A stretch of DNA of 64,000 bases, from positions 8,246,001-8,310,000 of the forward strand of contig OU964923.1 in assembly GCA_918807975.1 (NCBI GenBank), written 5' to 3'. A program made the translations under genes and the position numbers. Below are positions 23,683 to 51,390 of this stretch, one piece after another. Numbering within the stretch: the stretch's first letter is position 1; every line of letters starts with the position of its first letter. A model generated the notes under the pieces. That model was not told where the DNA came from, searched no databases, and saw only the letters and a list, made by a program, of their open reading frames with translations. The DNA is from Aplidium turbinatum (taxonomy: Eukaryota; Chordata; Ascidiacea; Aplousobranchia; Polyclinidae).

Positions 23683-24141
23683 ATGTAACCCAGGGGTGTA
23701 CAAACTTGCAGCACTGCTGGGCCAAATATAAATAACCAGCTTGGTTCGCAACTGTGACAAGAAATGACAGCAAATTACTTAAGTAGCCTGCGTTGGGAAA
23801 GTGCGGTAACATACCATCAGCACTGTCACAACAAGACTATATCCTTGAATGAAACAATCTTACTGGACTATCAAGTGTCAAGTGCCCGCACTTGCGTTCC
23901 TTGGAAATATCTATTGTTCACTTTATTACGACGAGTGTGCCAGTAAATGACCACGCAGCTACCTCACGCCTAGCTAGCCTAATTTCACACTGGTTCAACT
24001 TGTCGGGTTGCCAAACAAAAAATCACGTTTACTAAACGTTGCAAACTTGAGACATAAATGAAAGTCATCTAACGAGGCCCACACATCATTTAAAATCCGA
24101 ACCTTTCCGCGGGCCACGGTTTGCACACCCCTGTTCTAACC
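23683..24141. mobile_element. Non-autonomous hAT element
   Basis: The element 23691-24133 (443 bp) begins CAGGGGTGTACAAACTTGCAG and ends GGTTTGCACACCCCTG, matching the ends of the 10244-11312 element, with a CCGCGGGCC word near the right end as there. The flanking octamers ATGTAACC and TTCTAACC agree at 6 of 8, consistent with an aged duplication. No transposase remains. Confidence 0.75.
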
Positions 24142-24592
24142 AGATGTTTTTTGTTTATATTAGACCTAAGTGTGACACTAAATACTCTATTTAGATTTGA
24201 AATCAACAGTAGCATTACGCGCCCATAAGTTAAAGTTGTGCAATGATTACCTATTACAGTATTGGAATTAAACATTGAATGCACAAGATATATGCTGCAT
24301 ATAAAATTAAGGAATCACAACTTTTTTGATTGATTGCATAAAGAGATCAAGTGCTTCCAACATCAACAGTAAGAACTTTCTGAGTAAGTTATCAATGAAA
24401 CACATCAAACGTGTTCTACAGTAATTAATACCAACAGTGAAAAAAATTTCGGAACGAAAATCACTTTACAACCTCTTTACAAAGTAAAATTATGTTTTTG
24501 AACCACTTTAAAACAAGTGTTAACACTCAAGGACACAAAACGACGAAATTTTTACTGCAAGCTAATTATATTTGGTGTGAATACGATCGATT

Positions 24593-41746
<17,154 letters not shown>

Positions 41747-41962
41747 AGTGCAACTAAACAAGGTGACTTAACCAAACTAAACCATTGCTACAAAATGACT
41801 GCTGAAAAAGAATGTACATATTTTAGATTTAGAACATCCAGCCACAATAAATCAATATTGCAGGCTAACAAAGAATCATCGGATAGTTGCAAATACCGAG
41901 TAAAAACTGATCTATCTTTGAAAGGGCAATGCTTGCAAACGACAGTTATTTATAGTAGTCAC

Positions 41963-42830
41963 CAACAGCGGCGGCTCGTGCCATGGGGCTGCAGCCCCAC
42001 CTGAAAGAAAGAGAAGAGGGGAAATATGTTTTCCTCTGTGTTTGTCCAACCCGGTTACTTTTTTCACTTAAACGTACTAATGTACAAGCACCTTGCCACT
42101 TCCCTGAATTGGCTGCAGTCGTATCAATCACCATACCACCAATGGCATCTTTCACTCTCCAGTCTTCCACCAATTTTATTACGGCCTGTTCCTGAGATGA
42201 TCCGGTGCCGTCTGGTATCTCAGGCTTTCCCAGCAGCTGCTTCATTTCTGCATTACCTTCATCATCAAAACTAACGCCAGACATACACAGCACCGCTCTG
42301 ATGAAACATTTCCTCTCATTTTCAGAATCTTACCGTCCCAGTGAATTATTGCCAAATCAGGGGCCTGGAACTGATCTCTAATATTTTGGGAGTGAGAGGA
42401 CCTAGTCTTATTAGCCAGTCTAGAGCTGTTGTGACTGAGATATTAGTCTTCGACTTGTATGCCGGACGCTTGAGCCACAGCAACCACGAACATGTTCTTT
42501 GCCAATAGCTCAATCCAAGTCGATCAGATGTTGAGGCTGTAGAGTGTAGACGACATAATATTCATTTTCTTTCTCTTCCTCTCAGGAGTCTTCCAGATGT
42601 TACTTTCTGTTTCTTCATATGTACTTAATTCCAACTTCACTGTTTTCAGATTGTCAGCAACATCTTCTTTCTGTTTCCTTTCACTAGCTGCGTCGTGTCG
42701 TTTTTCTCTAGCTAAGTCTCGTCTCTTCTGCAGAGCATCTCTGCCAATTACGTAACCTACTTGATCTCGCTAGAGCTGATTTTTCAGATGTTCCAGATCT
42801 GTCTCCCAGTCAATGATACCAGAATTGTTA
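41963..42830 (-). pseudogene. DNA transposon relic with DTT-type transposase fragment
   Basis: The segment begins CAGCGGCGGCTCGTGCCATGG, a transposon-like end, 217 bp upstream of the FER start codon. On the minus strand there are pieces of one transposase: ALQKRRDLAREKRHDAASER (basic), then APDLAIIHWDGKI, then KPEIPDGTGSSQ and GGMVIDTTAANSGKWQGACT. The pattern HWDGK ... GTG ... FDTTxxNTG..GAC occurs in a transposase family known from many invertebrates; the Asp of DTT is probably catalytic. Several stops and frame changes interrupt it and the C-terminal part is missing. Its other end was not found; the 478-bp palindrome at 42831 abuts it. I cannot name the superfamily with certainty. Confidence 0.65.
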
Positions 42831-43310
42831 GGCTACGCATTTTTGTGGCCGTTCAGTTTAGTTTGTTTTTAGTTCTGATCATCACAACGAAAAAACAATA
42901 TATGACAAACATACCGTAGCGAAGTAAGGTAGAAGCGACAAAACGCGCCCGTTATAGGCTTGCGTGCATGATACCAAAGCAGGACGATCAGTTCAAAATA
43001 TGGCACGGTCGTAACACCTTTAATAAAATTTTTATAAATTGAAAACAACAAGAAAAAAAAGGCTAGCGAGTTTTTTTCTTTAACAATTAATATGAGTAAA
43101 AAAAAATTCTAAATGCATAAATTTTTTAGGTGTTATGACCGTGCCATATTTTAAACTGATTGTCCAGCTTTGCTATCATGCACGCTTTTACGTCCGCGTT
43201 TTGTCGCTTCTACTTTTTCTAGACCTCTGCTAAGTTTGTGATATACTGTTTTTTCGTTGTGATGGTCAGAACTTAAAACAAACTGAACTGCCACAAAAAT
43301 GCGTAGCCTA
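42829..43310. mobile_element. 478-bp palindromic MITE with TA target
   Basis: The element 42831-43308 consists of two roughly 210-bp arms. The left arm starts GGCTACGCATTTTTGTGG and the right arm ends CCACAAAAATGCGTAGCC. TA lies on both sides. The arms are well matched in the outer and inner parts (TATGGCACGGTC.. and inverse). A diverged single arm lies at 52094-52185. TA target suggests a Tc1/mariner-like origin. Confidence 0.8.
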
Positions 43311-43850
43311 ATGATTGAGTCACTTCGGGTTCAAATTTAGTTTAAAAAAAGAAATACCTCTTGGTGGTATCAAACTCATATCCTTGGGAGTACAATCCAG
43401 ACAAAGATCGCACGTGCCACGGATTCACTTGGCAAAAGCGGTTGAATTTAGAAGTTATATATGCACCTTTTTTTCATTTGTTTTTTCGAGAAAGAAGAAA
43501 AAATACACACCAGCGTGCATGCGCAGTAAAAGTGACGTAAAGATTAAAAAAAAGGCATGGAACGGCTGTATTTACGGCGCCGTAACTGTAGCCACTTTCT
43601 AAAAGAAAAGGAACGCTTCCGGGTAGTATCGAACTCATTCTCTCTGAAATAGCAACCGGAGAAATATCATACGCGCCATGAAACGAGTTGAACAAAGTTG
43701 TCGAATTTAGAACTTATATAGACGCTTCTCGTCTTTTGCTTTGAAAGAGAAAAAGTGCCTTATATAGTGACGTCATGACCGGTTAAATACCGGTAGTGTT
43801 TCAGATTTAAAGCCCGGCGCCGGACAAATAGCCACTGCCAGAAAAAAATT
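43311..43850. repeat. Two arm-like copies of the 970-bp palindrome family
   Basis: 43320-43600 and 43605-43847 each resemble one arm of the element at 47508-48477: TATCGAACTCAT / TATCAAACTCAT, the GCGCCA-GGA word, GAATTTAGAA, CTTTGAAAGAGAAAAA and TGACGTCATGACCGG, ending TAGCCACTGCCAG or TAGCCACTTTC. They are in tandem and diverged, so they are older than the palindrome. Confidence 0.65.
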
Positions 43851-44734
43851 CAACAGAGCCGAAGTCGCTGATTGAAGTTGCCGCAAACACTTCAAAATTT
43901 ATCTTGATCTTTTCAGGAGATGAAATAGGTTACAGGCCTCGAATTTCTATTTTGTTGACTGCGGACAAACGTGTCCGGTCTGAGTAGCTATCTCGGCAAA
44001 CAAATTAAGTCTCACGGTGGACACACCAGTTTTAACGTCGATCGTCATGCTTAATTACTTTATCTTGAACTACATCTATTGTTTAGAAGACTTTTTAAAA
44101 TTTCAGCAAAGTCACTCTGAAAGGCTTTCATCAGACCAACGATCTGTGCTTGAAGAGTCGAACGTTTTACTAAGCTTTTTTTCTTTAGGTTTGTTTTTGC
44201 GTGTCATGTGAGAGAAAAAGATGAAGAGCAAGTAGGTTCATCGTATTCATTCTCACTTATAGAATATTCTCTGGGCCTTTTCTTTCTTACTGTAATACCA
44301 AAACTTAGCCTACTCCTACTCGTATACGCTATAATCTAATTTTGTAACCAAATTTGCCTTATCAACATTAGGCTACTCAGAGATCAAAGCCAGACATTGT
44401 GACGTAAAACTTGAACTAAGTTGCGCGTTACTAGTGTAGAAGTAGGTACCAGTACTCTTATTCATTCTTAGCGAAGAATTTACATTTGTTACGCTGATTC
44501 AATGTTATCAATCTTTGAAGCAATATAAAAATCCAAAGCTTTTCTGCTTAAATGAAATCTAAAGGATACAGCATTAACATTTTCTGGATGCACTAGAAAT
44601 TATATTCTTGCAACAACTGATCGTGCTATGCAATGACGTCAGGGTTAGAAATGTTTAAGCCAAGGATTTTGTCCCCAGAATACGTCGTACCCCGATTTCA
44701 GGGGACGAAATAGGTTGCATCCGATGAAAACATA

Positions 44735-45011
44735 TATATAACTTCTAAATCAAATATAGTTATTACTATCTGAAGCCTTTACAAATTGTTTCACTTTTTT
44801 AAATAATTTTGAAAAAATATATATATAGGCTATTTATTTATATATTATATTTATTATATATTTATAGTGAAACAATTTGTAAAGGCTTCAGATAGTAATA
44901 ACTATATTTGATTTAAATCGCTCTGCTTTGCCTTTTTGCTTGGCATTGAGCACTTTTTGTAGTATATTATATATTAATAGTTTTCATTGTTTTTTTATAT
45001 AACTTCTAAAT
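44735..45011. mobile_element. Fold-back element with 49-bp arms and 16-bp direct repeat
   Basis: 44747-44795 is repeated inverted and perfectly at 44866-44914 (outer words AAATCAAATATAGTTATTAC and its inverse). The whole, with an AT-rich tail, lies between two copies of TATATAACTTCTAAAT (44735-44750 and 44996-45011). A 16-bp duplication is longer than DNA transposons usually make and fits target-primed reverse transcription better. Confidence 0.65.
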
Positions 45012-45333
45012 ACAAGAGTTTTTCGAAACTAAATCGGTGGCTTAACCAGGGGCGCCGGAAGCGGGGGGGGCGAATGCCCCCCCTGCCCTCAATTTTTCTG
45101 CAGATGGGGGGGCAGGGGGGGCAATGGTGCCGTTTTAAAGTCATGTAAGCTACTGCACATTCTGCAATATAACAATTTCTGCTTTTCGCCTTAAAATTCG
45201 TTGTTTTTTCGGCAGCCATCGTGGCCTACCGGGAGCTCCTTTTCGCCGGCCAAATCTGCATGCTTGGAGGCCAAAATACAAAATAACGATAGCACAAGTA
45301 AATAGAATTAAACTTGCAACAATGCTAAAATCA

Positions 45334-45558
45334 TCACTTAGCGTTGTTGAAGTCTGGGCCTGGGCGACGTCCTACAATAGAATCGTTGCACCACGCAATA
45401 ACTGCTTCATCGGGATTGTAATCCAGTACTGCGGGACCATCTAACGACACTCGCACGAGTGTCTCCAATGTGACTGATTTTAAAGAAGTTTGCCACTCAT
45501 CTAGAATTCTTTTTAGCAACGAGAAGCAACGTTCGACATGTGTTGACGATGACGGCAA
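45334..45558 (-). pseudogene. hAT transposase C-terminal fragment of element 1
   Basis: The minus-strand frame has SSSTHVERCFSLLKRILDEW, then LETLVRVSLDGP, the hAT dimerisation motif (S(S/T)xxxERxFSxxKRI). It lies 290 bp inside the left end, as expected for a transposase read toward that end. The catalytic and BED regions are gone. Confidence 0.75.
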
Positions 45559-46094
45559 GGTAATAAAATAAGTATTTCAATGATGTGAAGGACATTACTA
45601 AAAGAAGCAGAATTTTTGCAAAATAGGATGATAAAATGTTTTCCCCTCGGATGTCAACTAACCTAGTTTTCCTTTTTAACAACGATTCAATGTCCGACAA
45701 CATCGATTCGACATAAAAACGACAATATTGCCAGCCGATGTAAATTAGCACTTTCGATTAAGACTTTATTCAAATATACATTGGGAATTACAAACAAGAC
45801 TTACAGCGCTGTTGATCGGCTGATTGCAGATGGATATATTCCAGCAATAACAAATATTCCCGCACAATGCAACAGTGGCGATTATGACGCGCTGATCTAA
45901 TTTTGCGTCACTCTTTGACACTACATATTTTCGACAGCTAATCCACGATCATTCTATTGCGAAATTAAATAATTGGCTAGAAGAGACTGGCGGCCAAACT
46001 TGGCCGATTGAGGAGGTAGCACCGGCGGTCATTCAAGCACTACTTAGCGGCCATGGCCGCAGGCTGCTTTAAGGCTTGACAGTAGGTTACATCA

Positions 46095-46883
46095 TTATAA
46101 CATAGGCTTGTCGTTTTTTAGAAATGCAAATCCGGGACGCATATAAAACTGCAAATAATCTTAATGTAGGCCTAATACAAAATAATTTAATGCAACTATA
46201 ATTATTTAATATGGGAAAATTACCAATATATTTAAGCCTATTTCTCCAACGAAAGCAAGGGAACTTAACAATATTTATGAGCACATGAATCAGGCCTAAT
46301 AATATTTTTCTGTGCTAAGTACCTTTTTCGAAAGTAAGCTACAGTGTTAGATTTTATCTTTTCATAAAATTCACTACATGTCAAATCAACATTAATTTTG
46401 CAAGTGAGGAGAGCTTTGACATTCTGTTCTAGCATTTGGCCTCTGTCATCAGACCACATATTGTTCATAATTGAAAAAAATTGTTCAACTGGTGCTGATG
46501 TCCCAGGCAAGCAAAACGCAAACTCGACAAGGTTTTGAAAGTTTGGAATGGTTATGTTTTTGTTAAAGTTTACTTTTGTTCAAGAGATGTCGTTGCATTT
46601 TGCCATGATTCTTTCCTCTCACTCTTAGACATCTATTTCTTTACCAAAACGTGCTCATCGAAAAAGAAGTCGATGTTGATCATTTGCTTCTGAAACATTT
46701 TGTTGATATTTTCCGCAGACCTACTTGAGAAAGAATTGTGATGACTCGCTCAAGATTTTTTTTTTGCAAATCTCAAATTGAAAACTCCGGAACAAATTGG
46801 TTAACCGGGCGAGACAACGGGCAAGGTCTTAAAATCGGGACTGTCCCGGCTAAACCGGGACGTATGGCAAGCCTATTATAACA
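46095..46883 (-). mobile_element. hAT remnant 2, nested in hAT remnant 1
   Basis: The element 46103-46875 (773 bp) has ends TAGGCTTG and CAAGCCTA, with GCCATACGTCCCGGTTTAGC inside the right end (minus strand), flanked by a perfect TTATAACA (46095-46102 and 46876-46883). The minus-strand frame 46510-46265 encodes a hAT C-terminus (GTSAPVEQFFSIMNNMWSDD, then LLTCKINVDLTCSEFYEKI), from a different hAT lineage than the host element. Confidence 0.9.
46265..46510 (-). pseudogene. hAT transposase C-terminal fragment of element 2
   Basis: PGTSAPVEQFFSIMNNMWSD followed by NVKALLTCKINVDL and CSEFYEKI is the hAT dimerisation domain. Only about 80 residues are readable. The methionine that opens the frame is internal to the protein, not a start. 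Confidence 0.8.
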
Positions 46884-47382
46884 TAGCATGATGCCCTTCT
46901 TTGCATACCGGATACTTGTATGCTATCATTACTCAACACATAGTGAGCTGATAGATTAGCATTATCGCTATATCTTATCTTAAAACTTGAAAAAAAATTG
47001 GCCTTTTAGTAAACAAAAGTGCCCTTTTTTCGTAATCTTGCCCCCCCAGTCAAAAATCGTTCCGGCGCCCCTGGGCTTAACTGTTGTTTCTTGGATTACA
47101 TTAAGAAGCAAATGTTGCATGATAGCAGATAAAAACATTGGCCTTCTGAGCATTTTTAATTCAATGAAGAAACCAGTTTTCTAGCTTGCCTTAACAGTTT
47201 CAAAAGTTGTGGAATTTTTGCCAATTTAGGAGGTCACATGACCATTCGGGCATTTAGCCACCTGGGTGCAAGTTGCGCATGACCAAAGTCAATTTGAAAA
47301 TTGTTTTTAGGCCTAAACGCTACTTTTAAGACATTTGCAATCAGACTAGGTGCAACAGCAACCAATTAATGTCCAACACTTA

Positions 47383-49315
47383 CCATACACCAGGGATGCC
47401 AGCAACAAATTTCTAATAAACTTAGATTGTGTCCTAAAAAAAACCTAGATGAGGCAAAAAAACCCAGGTCCAGAAAATATGTAGTAGGCTAAAGCGGTTA
47501 AAAAAAAGGCAGTGGCTATTTGACCGGCTCCGGTCTTTGAATCTGAAACACTATTTGACCGGTCATGACGTCATTACATAAGTACTTTTTTCTTTTTCTC
47601 TTTCAAAGCAAAAGACGTGAAGCGCCGATATAAAGTTCTAAATTTAACACGTTTCCTTCAACTCAGTCCGTGGCGCATACGTTGCGCCCCGGTTGCCATT
47701 CTAGAGGGGATGAGTTCGATACTATCTGGAAGCATTGACTTTTTTTTTATTTTTTTTAATCTAAACTTAGAACCGAAGCGCATTTTTGTGGTCAATTTTT
47801 AATTTGAGTAGCCTACAGCCCATTTTTTTATGTCTTTTCAAATGTGAGTAATAAAGTTAGAGTTTTTTTAATTTGCTGGAATTTGAGAATTTCTCTGGGT
47901 AATTTTCCGATCGTCATAAGTGACCGTGTTTGCTGAACGACCCTACATTTTTGCTCTCAAGTTAGTTATATTTTTTAAAGAAGTATTGTAGAGGCTATAA
48001 CTAACTTGAGAGCAAAAATGTAATTTTCTTTTAAAAAAAATGGACGATTGGAAAATTGGACCATTTATCACGATCGGAAAATTACCAAGAGAAATTCTCA
48101 AATTCCAGCAAATTAAAAAAACTCTAATTTTATTTCTCACATTTGAAAAGACATAAAAAAATGGGCTGTAGGCTACTCAAATTAAAAATTGATCACAAAA
48201 ATGCGCTTCGGTTCAAAGTTTAAATAAAAAAAAATGAAAAAAAAGTCAATGCTTCCAGATAGTATCGAACTCATCCCCTCTAGAATGGCAACCCAAGACG
48301 CAACGTATGCGCCACGGACTTAGTTGAAGAGAGCGGGTTGAATTTAGAACTTTATATCGGCGCTTCACGTCTTTTGCTTTGAAAGAGAAAAAGAAAAAAG
48401 TACTTATGTAATGACGTCATGACCGGTCAAATAGTGTTTCAGATTCAAAGACCGGAGCCGGTCAAATAGCCACTGCCTAAAAAAAACCTGCGTGTGCTTT
48501 TAGCACCATTTTAAATCATTACACAGAAGCCTCAGAAAGCTGCAAATAGTAACACGTATGTCGTATATATAATTATACAATATACATGCTTATCATTATG
48601 TTGGTATCATTATGGTAGTAGTTAATATATATGGAATATAACTATATACAAAAACAAGAGCTTGGTAGGCCTATAAGGGCTCACAGCAAAGATTTTGGCT
48701 CAAAATTGCCTTCATGGTAAAGCGTCTGGCTAGCAAGGTTCAGTGTGTGTTTAACCAAAATTTCTAAAACTGACTAGATGTATGAGTGTATAGGCTAGCC
48801 ATTAAGGTTAGTTTTGACTTTTGAACTAAACTTTTGCTGTGTGAGTTGTAGACTGTGGCTGAGGAGAATCATCATGCCTGCTTACAGTTTGGTGTACAGC
48901 TAAATTGGTTCTTAGCAATAAACCCTGCTTAGCCTTTTTCATTTGAACATAACGTTGAAAAGAATAACTCAAACTCACAATAAATAAATGTTCAGTAACA
49001 CAAATAGCTGTACTACTCCAATTTTTAGTCATTCACATTTTCATCAAGTTGGATCATTTCTTCAGCATCCTGTACCTCACTGACTGCAGTAGCTGATGCA
49101 AAAAACATTACGGTACCTTATCATTTTTGTGTTGCAGTGTGGACCACTTAGCGAGGATCCCAGTGCCTTAATACCGTGCAAGCTCTGTACAAAGTTAAAA
49201 ACCAAAAAACCTAGATTTACCTAAATTTGAAAAAAAAACAACTTAAAACCCAGATGTGGTCAAAAAAACCCAGATCTAGGTGGAAAAACCAAGCTCTGGC
49301 ATCCTTGCCATACAC
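47383..49315. mobile_element. hAT element 3 with a nested 970-bp palindrome
   Basis: The element 47391-49307 (1917 bp) begins CAGGGATGCCAGCAAC and, inverted at the other end, CAAGGATGCCAGAGC. It is flanked by a perfect CCATACAC (47383-47390 and 49308-49315). Subterminal AAACCTAGAT/AAACCCAGAT words recur inside both ends, likely binding sites for its transposase. No transposase is left. More than half of its length is the palindrome 47508-48477, so the hAT proper is about 950 bp. Confidence 0.9.
47508..48477. mobile_element. 970-bp near-perfect palindrome with tRNA-like boxes
   Basis: Both arms (about 480 bp, centre near 47992) start GGCAGTGGCTATTTGACCGG at the outer end. Each arm carries the CRE palindrome ATGACGTCAT (47564-47573 and 48411-48420) and a stretch with tRNA-like spacing (TCCGTGGCGCATACG, then GAGTTCGATACTA). 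Flanks are TTAAAAAAA and TAAAAAAAA. The arms differ by only scattered bases, so it is young or has been homogenised. It could be an inverted dimer of the single-arm units at 43320-43847. Confidence 0.85.
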
Positions 49316-50320
49316 TATGAAAATACGGAAGCTTGGATATCTAATTTACTACGGCCAGGGTTACCAACACCCATCTTCGAAAAAAATTAGATCATGGAAT
49401 CACTCAGAAGGACACAACTCATCATCCCGTTTTGTTTTTTATTTCCCGCCATCTAGGCAAAAAAAAAAACATTATCACTTGCTATGACATGGCAAGGATT
49501 TGGAAAAAGATAGAAGCTACAAAACGGGAACATTAAAGCATGGTCGAGAGAGAATGATTTACTAAATACAAGAATTTTGGCACGGTGGCAAGCATAGCCG
49601 TACGAGACCAGACCATTTTGGGGGGGCAGAACGTAAATTTGCCCAAATCTGCACGCTTTTATAGAAATTTCCCAAATATAATGTATGTGGTGCATGATAA
49701 CAGTAAAAAACTAACATAACAAGATCGCCAGCTAGCTAGAATTTCTTACCAAAGTAATCAAGATAGAACAACTGAATTCATCTTTGAAGATACCTTGCTT
49801 GTGCATTTTATCGATGCTTCTGCACTTTGGCACGGTAAGTATGAGTAACAAATATTGTTTTACACACCACAAATAAAAAACAACCCCACTTAAAATAAAT
49901 GAATATATTATGATTGGTTTGAGATTATATATTTCAGCAGCAACATTTAACATGACACAGTTGCATAAACAAACTAACTATTTTTTTTATTATTTTGGAG
50001 CGCAAATGCATCATTTTAATTTGGGTAGTTTTATAAAATTAACCAAACAAAGCTAAGCAACTCCACAACATTCCTATTACATTTAACAGGTATAACGTTT
50101 TTTTGTTAAATGTTGTGGTGTCGCTTAGCTATGTCCGTTTATGGTTGAAAAAGTACTGTAACTTAGTTGCCCAAATCAAGATGATGCATTTATGGATATT
50201 ATGAAAAAAAATTAAAGACTTTGTAAATTTTGATACCGAGGCAACTACATCATGCCAATTTGGGCAGTTTTATAAATAGACTATGATCAAATAATTTCAT
50301 ATTTTTTTGTTGCCCAAATC

Positions 50321-50872
50321 TTGTTGTTGTTGTTTTATTATCTTTATCCTGCATTGCGGGAAAGCGGACTTGAGCGCTATGCATCGGTGTACGCCTTCCG
50401 ACGTACACCTGACCCACGCTGCAGCCGACGGCATTGTCTGTTTCCGGTTGTCTACTCTACTTATGATTGATTGATTGATTGAATCTTTATCCTCGGACTG
50501 GGAAAGCTTCTTGCAGAGCTTAATCCTGGCAGTTTCGCATACTTGTAGAGGCTTTGAATCACTGACGCAGGCCCGGTCACCGAGATTGACAGAGTGAAGT
50601 TTCCGATTGTTGAAGGCTTGTTGTCGGGGAATTATTCCATCCATTAGATGCCGCTGAATGGAGAGCAGCCCTTAACGTGCGTTGCTCAAGCGCAAGTTGC
50701 TCAAGCTTAAATTTGGTACTACCCATTACTCGAAATCGATCACTGGGTAGAGGCAATTATCGTAAAGTTTCTTGCCCAGAGAAACAACAACAAGTGCGGG
50801 TGGCTGGAGTCGAACATGCAGGCTCTCGACTGCGAGCCCAACGCGCTAACCACTCGGCCACTGCTGCCGACA
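50321..50872 (-). repeat. SINE B inserted in hAT 4 and split by SINE A
   Basis: Reading the minus strand, the SINE B head (GGCAGCAGTGGCCGAGTGG, GCGTTGGGCTCGCAGTCGAG, ATGTTCGACTCCAG) occupies 50872-50706 and the rest plus the AACAACAACAA tail 50465-50321. Between them lies SINE A. Joined across the gap the body is collinear with the intact copy at 18344-18668. Confidence 0.9.
50466..50705 (-). repeat. SINE A inserted in SINE B, 5'-truncated
   Basis: The minus strand holds GCGCTTGAGCAACGCACG, the family A body and the TCAATCAATCAATCA tail, matching 15231-15560 but without the tRNA-like head. A short repeat of GTTGCTCAAGC is present at its junction. Confidence 0.88.
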
Positions 50873-51390
50873 AACGATACAGTTATGTACATGGGAAAAA
50901 TTAAGTTTAAGTATTAAAAGTATTCACCAGATTTATATAAATTCATATTTTGTAGTTGCCCAAATCAACACGATACATTTGTGAAAATTAATAAAATTAT
51001 CTATAGGCTATAGCAAATTTTGCGTTTTGATTTGGGCAGTTTCACAAAAGTAATATAAACATATTTTGGTGGCTGCCCAAATTGGCATGATGCAGTTAGT
51101 TAAATGCAGTTCGTACTTACAGTTTGATCATCATGCAATACAATACATCAATACGGGTGTACCAAATGGAAATTTTGCGGCACATTTCTTGTTCAAATAA
51201 GAGGCTGTAGCCTACTTAGTTTGATAGAAAAAGATATTAATTTACAGTTTTTCTTAATTCATGCAATTTTGTAGCTTTTCATATAGCAATTTTTGCCCTA
51301 ATAATTGCAAGATTTTGCCCGGATTTGCGACGTTTTGAAACGGGCAGCTGCCCCCCCTGCCATCCTGGCTCGTACGGCTATGGTGGCAAG

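Larger units (their letters stand above)
45039..47081 (-). mobile_element. hAT transposon remnant 1 with nested hAT, 8-bp target duplication
   Basis: The element 45047-47073 (2027 bp) has ends CAGGGGCGCCGGAA and the exact inverse, flanked by perfect GGCTTAAC (45039-45046 and 47074-47081). G or C runs lie inside both ends. The C-terminal part of its transposase is on the minus strand at 45334-45558. A second hAT (46103-46875) has inserted into it, so its own length was about 1.25 kb. A decayed MITE-P-like palindrome may lie at 45668-45738. Confidence 0.93.
49585..51390. mobile_element. hAT element 4 with subterminal TTGCCCAAAT array
   Basis: The element 49593-51382 (1790 bp) has ends CATAGCCGTACGAG (14 bp, exact inverse at the right), flanked by a perfect GTGGCAAG (49585-49592 and 51383-51390). 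TTGCCCAAAT and its inverse ATTTGGGCAGTT alternate about eight times inside, each pair followed by GATGCATTT-like or TTTTATAAA-like sequence. No transposase remains. SINE B with SINE A inside it occupies 50321-50872. Confidence 0.92.

Noticed and set aside
43081-43130. A- and T-runs and hairpins as terminators or RNA genes
   Set aside because: They lie at the centre of the 478-bp palindromic MITE and are explained by it.
50297-50644. A 115-codon minus-strand ORF
   Set aside because: It crosses the junction of two nested SINEs and consists of SINE sequence in a chance open frame.
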